DNA of 64,000 bases from the NCBI GenBank assembly GCA_964575895.1, contig CAZNTE010000003.1, positions 54,754-118,753 on the forward strand, in the 5' to 3' direction. The stretch is from Gudongella sp964575895. Its GTDB lineage: Bacteria > Bacillota > Clostridia > Tissierellales > Tissierellaceae. The stretch's first letter is position 1. Each line of letters begins with the position of its first letter. Positions 1-10,519 of the stretch are shown here, piece by piece. Below the pieces are notes generated by a model. The model had not been told where the DNA came from, did not search any database, and was given only the letters and a program-made list of their open reading frames with translations. The translations under genes were made by a program, and so were the position numbers.

Positions 1-1169
1 CCAAATCTATAACCCAATCACTCAAGTATAGAGCTATATCCTTCTGGGACATATCAGGAGTAATTTTGCCATGTTCAACCATATCTTTGGCAACACTAAT
101 AGTTTCTTCATTAAATATATCTCTTCTTGTTATGATTTCTTCAGCTGATAAAACTGGTGAAATTAAAGTATATTGTATATTGATGCTTCCATCGGCTTTG
201 ACAACACCCTTAAAACTAATTCTATTGTCAATTCTGTATAGCTCTTGATAAATCTCAGTAACTATTCGGTAAGCTCTTCTCATTTCATCAATAATATCTG
301 GATGTATTTCATTATCTAAAATTACTCTATTATAGTTTTCCTTAGAAAATTGCATTGTAATTTCATTTTTATTTGAGTATCTCAAATAATAAATAATTTT
401 AATATAATCCTCAATTGAAAATGGATTGTCAAGCAATTCTGCTAAATCATGACTAAATGTTCTAGGATTTTCATAGATCCTAACAACCCTATTGATTGGT
501 TTCCCATCTAAGTAGCCTTTACAAAATCTTCAACCCTGTTAATTATTGCACTAAATTCAGCTCGAGTTATGTTCTTCTTTCCATAAAAAGCTGGACCATC
601 TATGGTGGGGTTCCCTTTTAGAATGTCATTCTCATATAGAAAATCCATCCCTTCACCATATGCATCCACAAAGTATGAGTACTTATTACTGCCCAACTCT
701 ATTTCCCTTGGAACTATCTCTGAGCCTACTGTGGTGTTTATGTAATTAATAATGTATTCTATTGTTTCAAGTCTTGTTACCTTTCTATCATAATCTAATC
801 CACTATCTTTAAATTCTAATATCTTGCATTGATAGGTAGATTCTATATATGTTAGTGACCAATGTGTATCTGACCCATCTGATTAATTTCCAAAACTGTA
901 AATTCAGTGTCCTCTATAACAGGTGCTCCACTGAGCATTACAACCATTTTAATTGACTCCCCATGGGTAACATTATTCATGGGTTTAAAAGAATTATCTG
1001 GATAGCCACTGATGATGCCTCTTTCTTTCATGGTCATGATATTGTCAAAGAACCAATCTGTTTCAGTTATATCCTAAAATGCATATGATTGAGATGGTAA
1101 AGCAAAAATTACCATAAAAAGTATAATAATTAATAGTATACTCTTAATAAGCTTAAATCTTTTGTCCAT
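1..1169 (-). pseudogene. Decayed SLH-domain / transglutaminase-like surface protein, 3' end outside window
   Basis: Reading the minus strand from an ATG at 1169 (GGAGG ribosome site just upstream) gives a signal peptide ending in Ser-Tyr-Ala, then an S-layer-homology domain. The frame is broken three times: an in-frame TAG at 1074-1076 directly after the signal peptide, a frameshift near 870-880, and a one-base loss near 516 (frame resumes as KAYLDGKPINRVV). Joining the pieces gives two to three SLH modules (WFFDNI, ISGYPDNSFKP, VTRLETIEYI, ITRAEFSAIINR), followed by about 170 residues resembling the region before a transglutaminase-like core (ending LYLSDWVIDL at the window edge). SLH domains normally hold proteins to pyruvylated cell-wall polymers. 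Three independent lesions argue for a real pseudogene, though indel errors in a draft assembly could explain the two frameshifts. Confidence 0.75.
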
Positions 1170-1300
1170 TCTAGACCTCCAGTTTGATACTTTAGTGCAA
1201 GCTATTAAATAGCCTCATTAATAATATACTACCACAAAAATGACTAATAATCATAATCTCTGTAGTTAAAACTATGTAATAAAGCTACTGTAATTCTTTT

Positions 1301-1332
1301 AAAAAATAAAGCGAGAGGTATTATCCTCTCGC
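1301..1332 (-). terminator. Rho-independent terminator of the BTAD regulator
   Basis: Perfect 8-bp stem GCGAGAGG/CCTCTCGC (1311-1318 with 1325-1332), followed on the minus strand by a T-rich run. The stem overlaps the last codons and stop of the regulator gene. Confidence 0.85.
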
Positions 1333-2535
1333 AGTCTGATCCTTAATATTCAATTTACTATCATTTTGTACAGTTTCAAAGCTACAAGTAAGCCTTAAAT
1401 CTATTTCCTTTAATTTTTCATAGTTTTTCTTGATCCTATTTTCAATCTGATTGATACCACCATCCTTAACTTCAGGAAGGAGTAAAAGAATTTGGCTGTC
1501 ATTCCAGAAGGTGTAAACATCTCCCCTTCTTAAGGTTGTATCTAAAATCCTTGTCATCAACCTTATTGATCCTTCTGTTGAGGTTTCTCTTTCATCATAG
1601 GGTTTAAAATTTATTAGTGCAATGTAATCATTTTCTTCTCCATCGGCTCTTCTTCTTTTATGACTATTATATAATAGTTTAAAGTATTCAGATTCACACA
1701 ATAGTGGTCCTTTTTTATCCTTTTCATCAAGTTTCGTAGATAACTGTTGTATTTCAACTTCTCCTTTTTCAATGGAGTAGTTGTGTATCTTCCTTTGTAT
1801 CTCCCTCATCCCTGATGTGGTTGTAATACCCATTTCCTTTTCAAATGCCACTTGCATAAACTCGAAATGGCTATAGGCATTCTTTATTCTACCAAGTTTT
1901 AATAAACTCTCAATTAATAATATGTGTATTTTTTCTTCGTAAGGTTCTATGGTTATTGCTTTTTCACATAAGAGAACAATTTCTTCATTACTATCAAACT
2001 GTTGATAGAGAGTTACTAATCTTTCCAAAGTCTTTATATAGACTCTCTTGTAGTAGTTCCTAACAGGAACTAACCAAATCTCGTATTGATTCTCAGAAAG
2101 ATAGCCTCCTCTATATAAGTCTACAGCCTTAGAATAAGCCTTAATGGCTTCACTTGTATCAGTTGATACAACTATGTCTCCTTCACTTACATACCTCTCC
2201 ATAAGATCAATATCCAGTACTACATCATCACTCACCTCAAGGGTATAATAACCGTTGTTGAATGTAATGTTTAGGTACTTTTCATCTGGTAGCATCTTCT
2301 TTAGAATTTGTCTAAGTCTAAAAATCTGTCCTCTGATCATATTTTTTGGATCCTGAGAATCCTGATCTTGCCATAGATTTTCTATAATTGTCTCAGGAAG
2401 AAGTTTCTTGTTTTTAAACGTAAGAAAATACTGCAGGAGCTTAAATAGTCTGTAAGATCGACTGGCATCTTGCATTAGAGATTCATTATTAAAAATCATA
2501 TCGAAGTCGCCCAATGTGTTAATATAAAGCTTCAT
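1321..2535 (-). CDS. BTAD-family transcriptional regulator with GGDEF-like C-terminal region
   Basis: About 404 residues from the ATG at 2535; a GTG six bases upstream lies inside the ribosome site, so the ATG is preferred. Residues 1-95 form an OmpR-type winged helix (LRQILKK, NNGYYTL), residues 100-250 a bacterial transcriptional activator domain of TPR-like helices (AIKAYSKAVDLYRGGYL, MREIQRKI), the arrangement of SARP/BTAD regulators. The last 120 residues resemble a nucleotide-cyclase/GGDEF fold (a short run RRGDV and an ILLLLPEV strand), but no GGDEF active-site motif is present. It lies directly downstream of the large c-di-GMP-riboswitch-controlled adhesin and has its own terminator, so control of the neighbouring surface genes is a reasonable inference. 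The DNA target and any ligand are unknown. Confidence 0.75.
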   Translation of the reverse strand: MKLYINTLGDFDMIFNNESLMQDASRSYRLFKLLQYFLTFKNKKLLPETIIENLWQDQDSQDPKNMIRGQIFRLRQILKKMLPDEKYLNITFNNGYYTLEVSDDVVLDIDLMERYVSEGDIVVSTDTSEAIKAYSKAVDLYRGGYLSENQYEIWLVPVRNYYKRVYIKTLERLVTLYQQFDSNEEIVLLCEKAITIEPYEEKIHILLIESLLKLGRIKNAYSHFEFMQVAFEKEMGITTTSGMREIQRKIHNYSIEKGEVEIQQLSTKLDEKDKKGPLLCESEYFKLLYNSHKRRRADGEENDYIALINFKPYDERETSTEGSIRLMTRILDTTLRRGDVYTFWNDSQILLLLPEVKDGGINQIENRIKKNYEKLKEIDLRLTCSFETVQNDSKLNIKDQTARG

Positions 2536-2681
2536 AGTCACACCTACCTTATAAATAACAATATACCCAATTTACAAGGCAAATGTCAAATTTTACATAA
2601 ATTTTTAAATTTTTTATATATTTCTTTAATTTATAACCATATTTTGTATTAAATGGAATTATATGTTATTTTTGATTCAGA

Positions 2682-2717
2682 CAAAATAAAAGACCCCAAG
2701 AAATTAATCTTAGGGTC
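2682..2717 (-). terminator. Terminator of the VWA/MBG adhesin gene
   Basis: Inverted repeat GACCCTAAGA / TTCTTGGGGTC (2692-2717), followed on the minus strand by TTTTATTTT. It lies just after the stop codon of the adhesin. Confidence 0.9.
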
Positions 2718-2730
2718 GATTATAGTTTAA

Positions 2731-5700
2731 CTATCTTCTTCTTTTTCTCAATGCAAATCCTGCAAATAATGCTCCAAATCCATATAGGAACATTGGATCT
2801 GCTTGCCCAGTTCTTGGTAGAATTGGAGTTGCTTCTGGAATAGGATCTTCTTCGATAACTACTTCCTCTTCTTCCTCTTCAACTGGTGGTACTTCTGGAA
2901 CTGGTTCTTCTTCAATTTCTATTTCAATTTCTTGGAAGTTAGCTGTAAAGGTCCAGTTTTGATAAATATTTGCTGGGAATTCTGGAGTCCAACCAATGAA
3001 CTCATATCCTTCCTCTGCCACTGGAGTTGGAACTGTAATCAAGCTCCATACTGTTCCTGCTATTGTATTAATAGTAGTGGTTCCTTCTAGGCTTCCTCCC
3101 TCTCCTGCTATAAAGTTTACTGCATAGATTGTTGGTATAAATTGTTGTGTTATGGTTAGGGTACCATTGACATAAGTCACTGCATAATTTGATGTTGTGT
3201 TAGGACCTTCAATCATTCCAATTATTGCATTACTTGGAATATTTGGAACTGATCCAACTTGAGTTATGGTTCCGCTTACTGTTACATCAAATAACTCTTC
3301 CCCTTCAACTATTGTTCCTGATGTTAAAGTGTAGCTATCATTAGACAATGGTTGATTATCAAATACCTTGGAAGCACTTCCTGCAGTTATAGTTATTAGT
3401 CTTGGTGTAATATCAACTGTTCCACTACCTGTTCTATCATTGTAGTTTGGATTCTCTACCTTAACCAGTATTGTGTGGCTACCAACATTTACAAAGGTTG
3501 GATTTAAGCTTCCCCACTCAACTTCATTCCAATCAATCTCTTCTAAATCTTCATCGTCTCCTAATAGATAGAAGAATACCTGATCTCCATCTATTATTCC
3601 ATCTAATTCGATTCCATGAGAAGCTCCGTCATATATTCCATTGTAGCTATCTATCACTAGTGATGGTCCAGTTGCTGGATCAACCCTTAATAGACCGTTT
3701 ACATAAGTTACTTCATAGTTTGATGTTACATTTGTCTCAACATCTATTATGATAGCACTACTTGGTATATTAGGACTTGAACCTACATTTGTTTGAGAAC
3801 CAGTTACAGTTGCATTTAGATTATGACCTGTTACTAATGATCCAGCACTTATGCTAAAGTTAGCATTAGTTAATGGGTCTCCATCGTAAATCTTATCATC
3901 ACTTGCAGCGGTTATTGTTATAGGTCTTGGTGTTATGGTTACAAGTGCTGAGTCACTTCTGTCAGTATAATTAGGATTTGTTGCCCTTACATATACTGTA
4001 GTTGTACTAACATTTATAAACATTGGATTAGTTGTGCTCCAAACTTCTCCATCTAAACTGTACTCAATTAAGTCTCCAGGCATTTGTCCTGTTACTGAAA
4101 CTCCATGTTCTAATCCATCATAAACTCCTGTATATCCTTCAACATCAAAGTCATCATTTGATGCTGGAGTTATTGCCAAGCTTCCTGGTATTAATGTTAC
4201 ATCGTAGTTCTCTGTTACATCCACTAGTCCATCCATTATTACTGGAGTTCCTGTGAATGTTACTGGGTATGATCCCACATTAGTTCCACTTCCACTTGCA
4301 CTTATTCCACTTATTACATGGCCTGATAATAAGCCTACTGGTGTCATATAGCCTGTTAGAGTCTGCTCTGAACCAGTATATACTCTACTATCACTATTTG
4401 CTGTTACGCTTACTGCTATCTGTGCTGGAGTTATTGCCAAGCTTCCTGGTACTAAGGTTACATCATAGTTCTCTGTTACATCCACTGGTCCATCCATTAT
4501 TACTGGAGTTCCTGTAAATGTTACTGGATATGATCCAACATTAGTTCCACTTCCACTTGCACTTATTCCACTTAATACATGGCCTGATAATAAGCCTACT
4601 GGTGATCCATAGCCTGTTAGAGTCTGCTCTGAACCAGTGTATACTCTACTATCACTATTTGCTGTTACACTTACTGCTATCTGTGCTGCTGTTATTGTAA
4701 GTGTTCCAGGAAGATATGAGATATTATAGTTCATTGCCAAGGTGTTATCCTTTAACTCATGTCCAGTAATTGTATTTGCACTAGATCCCACATTAGTCTG
4801 AGAACCAGATACGCTTACGCTTTCTAAACCTTCACTTCCTACAAATGATCCAGTAGTGATGCTGTGGCCTCCATTTGTCAATGGTGTCCCATCATAGACT
4901 CTACTATCACTATTTGCAGTTAATACTATGGTTACTGGTGTTATTGTTACTGTTGCTGATCCAGTTCTATCGTCATAGTTGTCATTCTCAACCAAGACAT
5001 AAACTAGGTTTGAACTTACATTTGTAAAATCAGGTTTTGTTGTTGACCAGTCACTACCATTGTTTGTTAATGAATAATATACAGTATCATCATTTAATAG
5101 ATTGTTGATACTTATGCTATGAGGATTACCATCATAGACTCCAGTATATCCATTAACTATCAATTGAGCACCTTCTGCAGGTATGATCTGGAAGTCACCA
5201 TAAGTTACATCTACAGTATAATTTGCATTTGGTGTATAGGATGCTCTTAAGACATCATTGTAAACACCAACATCTTCATCTATTCCATTTCTAATATAGC
5301 TTACAGTTCCTAAATCTCCACTATTAATCAAGTTGGATACTGTTCCAGTAAATATTGGATCAGCTGTTCCAAATACCTTACTTGCATTATCAACTACTAT
5401 TGTAGCTGGTCTCTTGGTTATTTCTAACTCTCCATCTATTTCAGTTATGTTATAGTTTGCAGTTACATCAACCGCTCCATTCATAACCTTAACAAAAGTT
5501 ATTACATTATCTACTGTTCCTACATTTGTTATAGATCCTACTACTGTTACCTGTAATACATCTCCACTTATTAAGGTTCCACTGGTTAATGTCCACCCAG
5601 AATCTGTTAATGGTGTCCCATCATAAACCTTGGAGTTATCATCTGCTGTAACTGTTATGGCTATCGCTGCTGTATTCATTGTCAAAGCTCCATCTGTGTA

Positions 5701-8700
5701 GCTAACATTGTAATTTCCTGCCAATCCTACTACAAAGCTATGGCTCATTACCTTATTTACCACTGGGCTTTCTGATGGATACTTGATTGATCCTGAAACT
5801 ACTGCATCAAGGTCATCTGACCCTACCAACCCTGTAACTGTAAAGTTACTATTGGACTTACTTGTTCCATCATATGTGAAGCTCTCACTTGCTGCTGTTA
5901 TCATTACTGCCTTTTTAGTTACTGTTAACAACCCATCTACTTCAGTGATGGTGTAGTTTGCAGTTACATCTTCTGCTCCATTCATTACCTTAACTAAAGT
6001 TATTTCATTATCTTCAGTTCCTACATTTGTTATAGATCCTACGACTGTTACCTGTAATACATCTCCACTTATTAAGGTTCCACTGGTTAATGTCCACCCA
6101 GAATCTGTTAATGGTGTCCCATCATAAACCTTGGAGTTATCATCTGCTGTAACTGTTATGGCTATCGCTGCTGTATTCATTGTCAAAGCTCCATCTGTGT
6201 AGCTAACATTGTAATTTCCTGCCAATCCTACTACAAAGCTATGGCTCATTACCTTATTTACCACTGGGCTTTCTGATGGATACTTGATTGATCCTGAAAC
6301 TACTGCATCAAGGTCATCTGACCCTACCAACCCTGTAACTGTAAAGTTACTATTGGACTTACTTGTTCCATCATATGTGAAGCTCTCACTTGCTGCTGTT
6401 ATCATTACTGCCTTTTTAGTTACTGTTAACAACCCATCTACTTCAGTGATGGTGTAGTTTGCAGTTACATCTTCTGCTCCATTCATTACCTTAACTAAAG
6501 TTATTTCATTATCTTCAGTTCCTACATTTGTTATAGATCCTACCACTGTTACCTGTAATACATCTCCACTTATTAGACTTCCACTAGTTAGATTCCATCC
6601 AGGATCTGTAAGTGGACTTCCATCATAAACCTTGGAATTACTATCTGCAGTTAATACTATAGTTACCTTATTAATTGTCAATGTTCCAGGATCATAGGTT
6701 ATGGTGTAATTTGATGTTGTATCAATACTACCATCCTTGATTACTGCACTACTAATGGTATTTGGTACACTACCTGCATTAGTTATTGTTCCTGATATAT
6801 TAACACTATCTATTACTTCATCTGGAGCAAGACCTCCAGCTGTTATACTATGAGTGTTATTTGTTAATGCTGTTCCATCATAGGTCTTACTAGCATCCCC
6901 TGATGATATGGTTATTGGTTTAGGTGTAATGGTTACAGTTCCAGATCCAGTTCTATCTTGATAATTCGCATTTTCAACTTTAACATAAACTGTCACACTA
7001 CCAGTAGTAACATTTGTGAACTCTGGTTTTGTGGTTGTCCAATCTGATCCATTGTTTGTTAATGAATAGTAAACCACATCGTCTCTTACTAAGTTGTTGA
7101 TAGTTATGCTGTGAGCTGCACTATCATATACTCCTGAATAATCACTTATGCTTAAAGTTGCACCAATATTACGTGACCATTGTGCATAAACTGTAAGATC
7201 ATTATTTATAATTGTACTTGATGTGAATGCGGTACCTTTTCCATCAGCTAGAGTATTCCAACCATTGAAAATATATTTAGCTCTGATTGGATCTGATGGC
7301 ATCTCCACTCCTAACGAAGTTCCCTTGCCAGTTGTTCTTGTATAAGTGGCCGGTGCTCCAACATAATTATCATCGAATGTTACAGTTACATTGGTTTGTT
7401 TAGTATATGGGAAATACACATCTTCACTTGTATTTGATGGTGTTAGTGTAACTGTCTTAGGGCTATTATCCCCTATATTATTAGTTGGATTATAATAATA
7501 ATCCTCTCCTCCAATATTTACAGTACTTGGCCCTGTCACCTCATAGGGGGTATTTAACTTTAAATCTGTTCCTTCCATGAAGGTAACTGTCTGCATGATC
7601 GCTTGAATCATTTCTATAGGATCACCAAGGGAATTAATTGGGTCTCCGTCTTCATTTACTCTATAATAGTGAACCTTTATTGTTCCAGCATTGATTCCTA
7701 CATCAGGAATTGGAAATGATTTTTGAGCATCCTCATCATATGCATTAGTATATGTCACATATGTGTGTTTGTTAGTAGGATACACAACACCACTTACAGC
7801 ATCCTCTGATATTTCAACAATATACCACATCGTTGCTGGATTTCCTTCAGAGATTGTAGCTAAGCTCCAAGTAATAGTTTCAGTTCCATTGTCCCAACTG
7901 ACAGTACCTCTATTGACATGAATCTTATCTTGATAATTTGTTTCGTTGATTTGTTCAATACCGAACATCCCACCCATTGGATCGGTAATTACAGCACCAG
8001 TTGCAGCAAATGCTATGCTACCTGCTATGGTTTGGAATATTGCATTTAGATCAGAATCTGATGCAGTATATGATTTGCCAGGGCTTGCAGCTCCGTCCAA
8101 AACACTTTGTCCTGATGGACCTGCACTTAAACCAACTGAGTAAACAATAACTCCAGCACTCTTTGCATATCCTGCTTCAGCAACTGCACTATTCCCATGG
8201 TTGTAATAATAGTTACTACCTCCTGTACTGCTTTCATAAGTCCTAATGCTATTTCCTGTTCCTTTATTAGAACTGTAATTGTAATCTGATACTGCTAGAG
8301 AGTCTTTATTTTGCCAATTATTTTGCCAATTATTTCCATATTTTTCAAAATATGTGCTATTTCGCTTACTATTAAAATCATTGATGGCATAACTATAAGT
8401 TGGCTCACCATCACTTAGTAATACGATGTTCTTATAATTTGCTGTACTTGAACTTAATAAAGCGTTAGCTTGCTTCAAACCAGCTTGTGTGTGAGTTCCA
8501 CCACTTGCATTTAAACCACTTATAGCCGCTAGTAAATCAGCCTTACCGGTATAGTCCTTAAATGGTTCTGATTGATTATGAACAGTTACATTGCCTGCAA
8601 AAGATACAACTGCAATTCTTGTAGATAGATTGTTTGGGTCTCCTAATAGGGTATTAACAAAGTTAGTTGCTGCATCCTTTGCTGCTGTTAACTTTGAACC

Positions 8701-9454
8701 ACTCATACTTCCTGACCTGTCTATAACAAGAACAATATCTGATGTTGTAGGAATGTTTTTACCTGTTAGGGTTAAATCTATTCTCCAAAGATTTGAAGAC
8801 CCATCTACTGGAGTTGCCCATTTATCTATATCTAAAGATCCAGGTGCCGGAGGCTCAATATTATTAAAGTCTCCATTATCATTCATGATACTAAACATTG
8901 GTTCAAAGGACATCATTCTCATAGGTGATTCAAGTATTTGTATCTTTGAACTCTCTGGATAATAAATATATGGTGCTGGTACTTCAAGGGGAGAATCTAA
9001 TCCATCTGGATTTGTTTCCTCTTCTAGAAACAGTTCTTCATCCTCTGTTATTACTTCTTCCTTGTCTTCTTCCTTTTGCTCTTCTTCATCCTCGACTATT
9101 GCTTCTTCNNNNNNNNNNNNNNNNNNNNNNNNNNNNNNNNNNNNNNNNNNNNNNNNNNNNNNNNNNNNNNNNNNNNNNNNNNNNNNNNNNNNNNNNNNNN
9201 NNNNNNNNCTCTTCTTCATCCTCGACTATTACTTCTTCCTTGTCTTCTTCCTTTTGCTCTTCTCCATCCTCAGGTTCTTCTTGCTCTTCCTCTCCTAAAC
9301 CAAGCTCTTCCTCTTGTCCTTCTCCTTCTGTTAACTCTCCCTCAATATTAGTATCCAGTGGTTCAATTATTTCTGCATAAGCATTTATGTTCATACCAAA
9401 CAACATCACCAAGGCTACTAAAAACGAAAGAATTCTATGCTTTCTTAATGTCAT
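2731..9454 (-). CDS. Giant LPxTG-anchored adhesin: VWA domain, InlB-type repeat, multiple MBG repeats
   Basis: The gene is interrupted only by the N run at 9109-9208, so the frame across the gap is not known. Start is the ATG at 9454, eight bases after AGGAGG; a GTG at 9463 overlaps that site. Order of parts: signal peptide ending AYA; Glu-rich repeats on both sides of the gap; a VWA domain with the MIDAS motif DRSGSMS (about 8700-8725); a Listeria-Bacteroides (InlB-type) repeat (about 7175-7385); a long stack of MBG-type modules carrying KVYDGTPLT-like motifs (about 3200-7150); a second InlB-like repeat (about 2940-3130); a second acidic stretch; LPRTG (2806-2820), a hydrophobic segment and the tail RKRRR. 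More than 2,200 residues are encoded. The expected product is a sortase-anchored fibrous adhesin. Expression is probably gated by the upstream c-di-GMP riboswitch. The ligand cannot be read from the sequence. Confidence 0.9.
4160..4690 (-). repeat. 261-bp tandem repeat within the adhesin
   Basis: Two in-frame copies of an 87-residue MBG-like module (SRVYTGSEQTLTGY ... GSLAITPA) are almost identical at DNA level, offset by 261 bp. Confidence 0.85.
5410..6660 (-). repeat. 501-bp tandem repeat within the adhesin
   Basis: A 167-residue unit (one module with DNSKVYDGTPLT, then one with ESFTYDGTSKSN) occurs twice at an offset of 501 bp, followed by a partial, more diverged third copy. The two full copies are nearly identical base for base, so the duplication is recent or kept uniform by recombination. 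Confidence 0.9.
9109..9208. other. Assembly gap (100 N) in the acidic repeat of the adhesin
   Basis: Exactly 100 unknown bases. The sequence on each side encodes the same Glu-rich repeat (EEQKEEDKEEVI), so the assembler probably failed in a short tandem repeat. The true length is unknown. Confidence 0.98.
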
Positions 9455-9521
9455 CTTACTCACCTCCTCTAAATTCTTTTATATATCTTCCTAAAAATCT
9501 ACCCATATAAATCCCTCCAAA

Positions 9522-9559
9522 TAAAAAAAGTCAAACTACAACATGCGTTGCAGCTTGAC
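9522..9559 (-). terminator. Leader terminator linked to the c-di-GMP riboswitch
   Basis: Stem GTCAAGCTGCAAC paired with TTGTAGTTTGAC (with G-U pairs), followed on the minus strand by seven T. The 5' arm overlaps the 3' end of the aptamer, so aptamer folding and terminator formation should compete. Confidence 0.85.
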
Positions 9560-9625
9560 CATCTAACTCTTAGTTTAGACTCATAGCTTTGCGTCCTTAC
9601 ATCACTGTAAGTTTGCCCTTGGATA
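9547..9625 (-). promoter_or_regulatory. Cyclic-di-GMP-I (GEMM) riboswitch
   Basis: On the minus strand the leader shows the class-I c-di-GMP signature: GGGCAAAC, then a perfect hairpin CTTACA-GTGA-TGTAAG with a GNRA tetraloop, then GGACGCAAAGC, then a second arm with TCTAA/TTAGA pairing, then the 3' closing strand (GGTCAAGC). It sits about 90 nt upstream of the adhesin ATG and is followed by a terminator that overlaps its 3' end. The overlap suggests that ligand binding relieves termination, but the sign cannot be settled by eye. Region 9455-9760 holds this riboswitch, its terminator and the kam terminator, and no gene. Confidence 0.9.
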
Positions 9626-9711
9626 AAGAATATTTACTTAATGTTTACTCTATTTTACCCCCAGGCAATTTGATATCAGTTTTATCTAAATTTTATTTCA
9701 GTTTTATTTAG

Positions 9712-9752
9712 AGAAAAAAAGGGATCCTGAAATTTCATCTTCAAGACCCCCT
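9712..9752 (-). terminator. Terminator of the kdd-kamABCDE operon
   Basis: Hairpin GGGTCTTGAA / TTTCAGGATCCC followed on the minus strand by seven T, directly after the kamE stop. Confidence 0.9.
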
Positions 9753-9760
9753 AACTATTA

Positions 9761-10519
9761 CTATACTAAATCTCTCTTAACCATTTCATTTACTACAAAA
9801 GTAGCAACATCTTCAGCAAAACTTCCAGATCCAAAACCAGCATCATAACCTAGTTCCTTAGCCAGTTCATGACTGATTCTTGGTCCACCACATACAACCA
9901 CTAATTTGTCTCTCAGTCCTTCTGCTTCAAGAAGTTCAATTAATTCAGTCAAATTTGGAATATGAACGTCCTTTTGTGTTACAACCTGAGATACAAGTAG
10001 AGCGTCAGCCTTCAATTCAATAGCCTTTGCCACAAGCTCTTCATTTGGCACTTGAGAACCTAGGTTATATGCATCAACACCTTCATATCTTTCAAGACCA
10101 TAGTGTCCTGCATAACCTTTCATATTCATGATTGCATCGATGCCAACAGTATGGGCATCTGTTCCTGTACAAGCACCAAGAATAACAACCTTTCTCTTTA
10201 TATTATCCTTTATGAACTGTTCAATATCATCCTTTTCCATTACATCCACATCCACCTTTGGCACCTGGATTGTGGTGTAGTCAACACTATGAACAGTCTT
10301 TCCATATACTACGAAATAGGTATAACCAATACCTAGGTCATGGGAATAAACAACAGCAGGTTCTTCAAATCCCATCTTTGCTGCCAGTTGCCTCGCTGCT
10401 TCATTAGCCTCATCTCCATATGGAACCGGAAGAGAAAAACTCAGTTGAACTGCTCCATCATTTAAGGTATCACCATATGGTTTAGCTTTGGTTAGATCAA
10501 CCTTTTCAATTTCATTCAT
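9761..10519 (-). CDS. kamE: Lysine 5,6-aminomutase, beta subunit
   Basis: 252 residues, the usual length. This subunit carries adenosylcobalamin and PLP and moves the terminal amino group of beta-lysine or D-lysine to C5. The cobalamin-binding DxHxxG motif is DAHTVG at residues 121-126 (His123), and Lys134 in NMKG lies eleven residues later, the same spacing as His133 and Lys144 of the Clostridium (Acetoanaerobium) sticklandii enzyme. A Rossmann-like B12 fold follows (LLVSQVVTQKD, VVVCGGPRIS). The ATG overlaps the kamD stop by one base (TAATG), indicating translational coupling. It is the last gene of the lysine operon. Confidence 0.95.
   Translation of the reverse strand: MNEIEKVDLTKAKPYGDTLNDGAVQLSFSLPVPYGDEANEAARQLAAKMGFEEPAVVYSHDLGIGYTYFVVYGKTVHSVDYTTIQVPKVDVDVMEKDDIEQFIKDNIKRKVVILGACTGTDAHTVGIDAIMNMKGYAGHYGLERYEGVDAYNLGSQVPNEELVAKAIELKADALLVSQVVTQKDVHIPNLTELIELLEAEGLRDKLVVVCGGPRISHELAKELGYDAGFGSGSFAEDVATFVVNEMVKRDLV

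Noticed and set aside
3471..4517. Plus-strand open frames of 70-95 codons opposite the adhesin repeats
   Set aside because: They are Leu/His/Ser-rich shadows of the repeat-encoding minus-strand gene, lack ribosome sites and recur with the repeats.
8925..9380. Open frames on both strands that run through the N gap
   Set aside because: They exist only because N is read as coding; their composition (poly-Ser or poly-Leu) mirrors the Glu-rich adhesin repeat.
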